A stretch of 25,425 nucleotides of DNA from an uncultured Sutterella sp. (GTDB lineage Bacteria; Pseudomonadota; Gammaproteobacteria; Burkholderiales; Burkholderiaceae_F). Below the pieces are notes generated by a model. The model saw only the letters and a list, made by a program, of their open reading frames with translations. It made no database searches and had not been told where the DNA came from. Position 1 is the first letter of the stretch. Each line of letters starts with the position of its first letter. A program made the position numbers and the translations under genes. The stretch is taken from NCBI GenBank assembly GCA_905206345.1, contig CAJLGW010000014.1, positions 1 to 25,425 of the forward strand. Direction: 5' to 3'. This document shows, one piece after another, positions 22,298-25,425 of this stretch.

Positions 22298-23631
22298 AGC
22301 ACGCTTGCCATGTAGTAAGGTAAATACCAAATGTTATTTTGGTGTTTGATTTCCCCGTGATGCAAGACGATAGGATCCCCGATTCGCTTCCCATATTTTT
22401 CTTTGAGTGTTTGCAAAGATTTAATACTGGCCGAACTTGAGGATTTCACCTCAATGGGAACGACTTTTTTATCTTTACGAATTAAGAAGTCAATTTCAAG
22501 TTTCGTTTTTCGAGTTTCTGGGTCGCGCTCGGCATAGAAATAAGCGTTATGACCGTTTGCTTTTAAGCATTGCGCAACCATATTCTCAATAAGCATTCCT
22601 TCATTGATTTGAAGCTTATCAAGTAAAACTGCCTTGTACAGATCATTTTCAAGGTAAGGGCGATCACGGAAGGCTAAAGAAATCAACAGCCCAGTGTCCA
22701 TGAGATAGCATTTGAAGGAAGGATCTGAAATGCTGAGATTAAAGGCAGCGCTGGGATCATCAACTTTATTGGCGATGTTGATAATCATGGCTTCATCCAA
22801 CCATTTGATCGGTCCTTTGTAATTTCGAATGCGAGCGTTCGGTTCTATGTGAGAAAGGACGTAGCGCTTGTCATGCTTAGATAATTCGGACGGAATTCTG
22901 TCGAAAAAATTACTGACATAGTTGGAATTTTCTTCATTTTGTTCTTCCATGTCATTTTTGTACAGATTGATAATCTGTTGTTTAGCAAAGTCGACTTTGC
23001 CAAAGTCTTTGTCCTTAACAAAGGCTTTTACAGCTTGTGGCATCCCACCGACAAGCATGTACTCTCGAAACGACTTCATTAACCCTTGATGTAAGGCTCC
23101 CATGGTCTTTCTGGATTCAAAATGTTGTCGGATGAGGGGCATGGTGATTTGGCTGCCTTGTGCCCAAAGAAATTCCTCGTAATCCATGGGAAGCACTTCT
23201 AGGGTGTACTCCTCCGAAGGGATGAGAATATCCTTACTCTTTTTTGTAATGCCAGCTAAAGAACCCGTTTCCAGATAGTCATAGCGCCCATCTTCTAAGA
23301 GTGTTTTAATGGCTTGACGTGCTGCCGGGAAGAGTTGAATTTCATCAAGAATAATTAACGATTGGCGTTTGTAGAGTTTCGTGTTGTAGATGAATTCCAA
23401 CGTTGCAAAGAGCGTATCAAGGTCTCTGAGACTATTGACAAAGAGTTCCTTGATGGTTGGATCGACTTGGTCAAATCGAATCAAAATGTAGGAACGATAG
23501 GCTTCCTTGCCGAGTTTCTCTGCTAACGTGGTTTTACCAACGCGTCGGGCACCTTTTAAAAAGAGAGAATATTGGGGAGCATATTCTTCTTTCCATCGAA
23601 GCATTTCTTTATAAATTTTCCGTTCAAACAT
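22294..23631 (-). CDS. AAA ATPase with DUF4143 and PD-(D/E)xK-like C-terminus
   Basis: A 445-residue P-loop ATPase of the widespread ATP-binding protein family with DUF4143. Walker A is GARRVGKT (27-34) and Walker B LIILDEIQ (92-99). The C-terminal half has YLMDTGLL and LIENMVAQCLKANGH, and then EIDFLI (Asp381) with VPIEVKSS (Glu394, Lys396), the pattern of a PD-(D/E)xK nuclease fold. Biological role is unknown; some relatives travel with toxin or mobile DNA loci. The frame is open upstream to 23817, but those codons lie in a 33-bp DNA repeat array; the ATG at 23631 begins MFERKIYKEML, which matches the usual family start, preceded by a weak GGA. The last four bases overlap the stop of the convergent metallopeptidase gene, with no terminator between. 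Confidence 0.88.
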   Translation of the reverse strand: MFERKIYKEMLRWKEEYAPQYSLFLKGARRVGKTTLAEKLGKEAYRSYILIRFDQVDPTIKELFVNSLRDLDTLFATLEFIYNTKLYKRQSLIILDEIQLFPAARQAIKTLLEDGRYDYLETGSLAGITKKSKDILIPSEEYTLEVLPMDYEEFLWAQGSQITMPLIRQHFESRKTMGALHQGLMKSFREYMLVGGMPQAVKAFVKDKDFGKVDFAKQQIINLYKNDMEEQNEENSNYVSNFFDRIPSELSKHDKRYVLSHIEPNARIRNYKGPIKWLDEAMIINIANKVDDPSAAFNLSISDPSFKCYLMDTGLLISLAFRDRPYLENDLYKAVLLDKLQINEGMLIENMVAQCLKANGHNAYFYAERDPETRKTKLEIDFLIRKDKKVVPIEVKSSSSASIKSLQTLKEKYGKRIGDPIVLHHGEIKHQNNIWYLPYYMASVL

Positions 23632-23796
23632 TTTCGTATTCCATAGGTTTTTCACAATTGCGCTATGTATTTTTAGCATGTTTTTCCCGAATGCGCCACT
23701 AATTATCATCCTATTTTTCACAAATGCGCAGGTATTTTTACTGTCGATTTTCACAATTGCGCCAACTTTTTTAAGGGTGTTTTTCACAATTGCGCC
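23632..23796 (-). repeat. Five 33-bp repeat units ending at the ATPase start codon
   Basis: On the minus strand, five copies of a 17-bp element (best copy GGCGCAATTGTGAAAAA) start every 33 bp, the unit starts being 23796, 23763, 23730, 23697 and 23664. The fifth unit ends at the base before the ATPase ATG. The half of each unit between elements is AT-rich and differs among copies. The element core CAATTG is palindromic, and three units have two A-tracts 11-12 bp apart, a pattern that bends DNA. The 33-bp period is in frame (11 residues, GAIVKN plus five), so an N-terminally extended protein is possible but less likely because conservation covers third codon positions as strictly as first and second. 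Confidence 0.9.
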
Positions 23797-23847
23797 AGTT
23801 TTTGAAGAAATTCGCATTTTCGTTTTCCGAGTAAGACACTAGGAAAA

Positions 23848-23883
23848 GCCCGAAAGTCTCTATCTTTGTTTATTGCTTCGGGC
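23848..23883. promoter_or_regulatory. Hairpin ahead of the MATE gene
   Basis: GCCCGAA (23848-23854) pairs exactly with TTCGGGC (23877-23883), with a 22-nt AT-rich loop. There is no T-tract on either strand. It lies between the divergent ATPase repeat array and the MATE start; it may be a leader structure. Confidence 0.3.
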
Positions 23884-23925
23884 GATAATTTCAGAATCAA
23901 ATAACATCGAAAGACTTATTCATTC

Positions 23926-25284
23926 ATGGCTAAAAAAATTGACATGCTGACGGGCTCCATTTGGGACAAAATGGTGCTTTTTGCCTTGCCCTTGGCCCTT
24001 ACTGGCATGTTGCAACAACTCTTTAACGCCGCTGACGTTGCGGTGTTGGGTCGTTGTGTCTCAAACGAAGCCATGGCTGCTGTGGGCAGCAACGTTCCCG
24101 TTATTGGTCTCATCATTAGTTTGTGTATGGGTTTGGCGTTAGGGGCTAACGTTGTTGTTGCACGTGCGTTGGGAATGAAGGACTATGAGCGAGTACACAA
24201 TGCCGTTCATACTGCTCTCTTAACAGCTGTGATTTTTGGCACAGTGATGAGCCTTTTGGGAGAACTATTCACAGATGCTATTTTGTTTTTCTTAGCGGTC
24301 CCTGACTCCGTTATCGGTCATGCAGAGAATTACCTGCGCGTCTTTCTTTTAGGGATGCCCTTTATTGCGCTTTATAACTTCTTAGCGGCAATTTTCAGAA
24401 GCCAAGGCGATACGCAAACGCCCCTTTGGGCCTTGGTGGCCGCCACTATTTTCAATATTGCCGGTAACTTCTTTGCCGTGATGGTGTTAGACATGGAAGC
24501 CGGTGGCGTGGCCGCGGCTACGGTGGGTGCCAACGTATTGGCGGCTGGGATTCTTTTTGTACGTCTGGCTTATATCGATGGCCCGCTTCGTCTTAATGTT
24601 CGTCATCTTTTGGCCGTTGACACTTGTGAGCTTCGTTCGATCGTTCGCATCGGTTGGCCGGCCGGTTTGCAAGGGGCTGTGTTCTCGATTTCGAATTTAA
24701 TCATTCAAGCGGCCATTAATAGTTTGGGCCCGGAAGTCATGGCCGGTTCTGTTGCCGCTTTTACGGTTGAAATTAACGTTTATTGCTTCATTAATGCGTT
24801 TGCTTTGGCGGCCACCACTTTCGTCAGTCAAAACTACGGCGCTGGCAATTTAGAACGCTGCCGTCGCGTGATGTGGGTTTCGTTGGGATTGAATTTTGTC
24901 GCAACGATTTCAATGACGATTCTGATTTTCCTCTTCTGTCGTCCGTTGTTGGGTTTGTTTACCGATAGTGAAGCCGTTATCGAGTTGGCAATCATTCGTA
25001 TGATTTGGGTGCTAAGTCCGCAATTTATCCAAGTCATTATGGACACGGTATCCGGCGCCATGCGTGCTTATGGTTACTCGTTGCCTCCGGCCTTAATGAC
25101 GCTTGCATCAATCTGCACGGTTCGTATCGTGTGGGTGTGGACCGTTTTTGAAATGTACCCGAATTACGAAGTATTGATGGCCGTCTATCCGGTCAGTTGG
25201 ATTGTGGCAGCGATTGGGTTGAGTTGGCTCTACTGGTATCATCAAACGAGAATTTTGCCAAAGAAGGCGATTTTAGCGGACTAA
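23926..25284 (+). CDS. MATE family efflux transporter
   Basis: A 452-residue inner-membrane protein with about twelve hydrophobic segments, of the multidrug and toxic compound extrusion family (DinF/NorM-type, cation-driven). Recognisable parts are IWDKMVLFALPLALTGMLQQLFNAADVAVLGR at the N-terminus, ALGANVVVARALG, the second-half counterpart IGWPAGLQGAVFSISNLIIQ and FVSQNYGAG. The start ATG is followed by AKKIDMLTGS, as in many relatives. No strong Shine-Dalgarno is seen. The gene is divergent from the DUF4143 ATPase and ends at a long hairpin terminator. Substrate cannot be read from sequence. Confidence 0.92.
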   Translation: MAKKIDMLTGSIWDKMVLFALPLALTGMLQQLFNAADVAVLGRCVSNEAMAAVGSNVPVIGLIISLCMGLALGANVVVARALGMKDYERVHNAVHTALLTAVIFGTVMSLLGELFTDAILFFLAVPDSVIGHAENYLRVFLLGMPFIALYNFLAAIFRSQGDTQTPLWALVAATIFNIAGNFFAVMVLDMEAGGVAAATVGANVLAAGILFVRLAYIDGPLRLNVRHLLAVDTCELRSIVRIGWPAGLQGAVFSISNLIIQAAINSLGPEVMAGSVAAFTVEINVYCFINAFALAATTFVSQNYGAGNLERCRRVMWVSLGLNFVATISMTILIFLFCRPLLGLFTDSEAVIELAIIRMIWVLSPQFIQVIMDTVSGAMRAYGYSLPPALMTLASICTVRIVWVWTVFEMYPNYEVLMAVYPVSWIVAAIGLSWLYWYHQTRILPKKAILAD

Positions 25285-25289
25285 AGATA

Positions 25290-25328
25290 AAGAGCCTCTT
25301 ACAATTAAGCAAAGAGGCTCTTATAAAA
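25290..25328. terminator. Terminator after the MATE gene, perhaps bidirectional
   Basis: AAGAGCCTCTT (25290-25300) and AAGAGGCTCTT (25312-25322) form a perfect 11-bp stem with an 11-nt loop. The plus side is followed by a weak ATAAAA, while the minus side has TTTATCTTT, so it may serve a minus-strand gene too. Confidence 0.75.
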
Positions 25329-25339
25329 CTTATAGAATG

Positions 25340-25423
25340 TTAGTTAGGAAATATCCAACTGTAGCGAAGATGGAAGGGGGCGGTCGTTGTAGACCTTTGA
25401 TTCTCGTTTAAACGAGCGTCACA
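25340..25423 (-). CDS. Possible 3' end of a minus-strand gene cut by the window edge
   Basis: One minus-strand frame is open from the window edge to a TAA at 25340-25342, 27 codons ending RYSWIFPN. It stops 12 bases before the minus-side T-tract of the terminator hairpin, a placement expected for a convergent gene. It is too short to identify and could be chance. The window's last 140 bases hold nothing else recognisable except the palindrome at 25403. Confidence 0.2.
   Translation of the reverse strand, partial: CDARLNENQRSTTTAPFHLRYSWIFPN
25403..25416. repeat. 14-bp perfect palindrome
   Basis: CTCGTTTAAACGAG, self-complementary, close to the right edge. It might be an operator-like site for a gene beyond the window. 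Confidence 0.3.
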
Positions 25424-25425
25424 AC

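Noticed and set aside
23632..23796. CRISPR array reading of the 33-bp repeats
   Set aside because: The repeat is only about 17 bp, is degenerate, has AT-rich gaps of similar composition and no cas genes nearby; the array ends exactly at a start codon, which fits an upstream control region better.

Overview
The window looks like part of a betaproteobacterial chromosome (order Burkholderiales), most plausibly a Sutterella/Parasutterella-type gut bacterium. Reasons: separate glyQ and glyS genes, the rplM-rpsI operon, an lnt-corC pair, a surface autotransporter, a DcuC-type C4-dicarboxylate transporter relic, and a moderate-GC host codon use that sets off one clearly foreign GC-rich block. The family-level placement is inference; no rRNA is present.

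Layout. 1-875: the C-terminal end of an autotransporter barrel, cut off upstream, then a terminator and a promoter-like, hairpin-rich stretch with a 21-codon ORF. 876-3823, minus strand: an alpha/beta hydrolase, a decayed dcuC-type transporter, an M20 amidohydrolase and a ribosome-hibernation factor, most with their own hairpin terminator. 3824-5219: a folded leader and a 250-residue protein made of an Arg/Gly-rich repeat arm, a small ribbon-helix-helix-like core and an acidic tail. 5240-8934: an M61 peptidase, a periplasmic chalcone-isomerase-like protein and rplM-rpsI with its leader and terminator.

8935-about 13700 is a GC-rich foreign island. It begins with the 5' piece of a group IIC intron that starts directly after the T-tract of the rpsI terminator. 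It carries a four-gene minus-strand operon behind a Fur box overlapping a sigma70 promoter: a small one-span membrane protein, a P1B-type ATPase with a SCALRLATP motif, an HMA-like membrane protein and a two-span membrane protein. The set matches ferrosome (fez) gene clusters, which build iron-storage organelles. The fourth gene is not one I recognise from the described fezABC set.

13770-25425 returns to host-like sequence: an orphan XRE regulator behind a perfect operator-like palindrome, a DMT permease, corC-lnt (overlapping), glyQ-glyS, an acyltransferase overlapping a YgjP-type metallopeptidase, a DUF4143-type AAA ATPase on the minus strand and a MATE transporter. The ATPase gene is preceded by five 33-bp units that end exactly at its likely start codon. 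This array, the ferrosome island and the leader plus Arg/Gly-rich protein are the three most interesting items.
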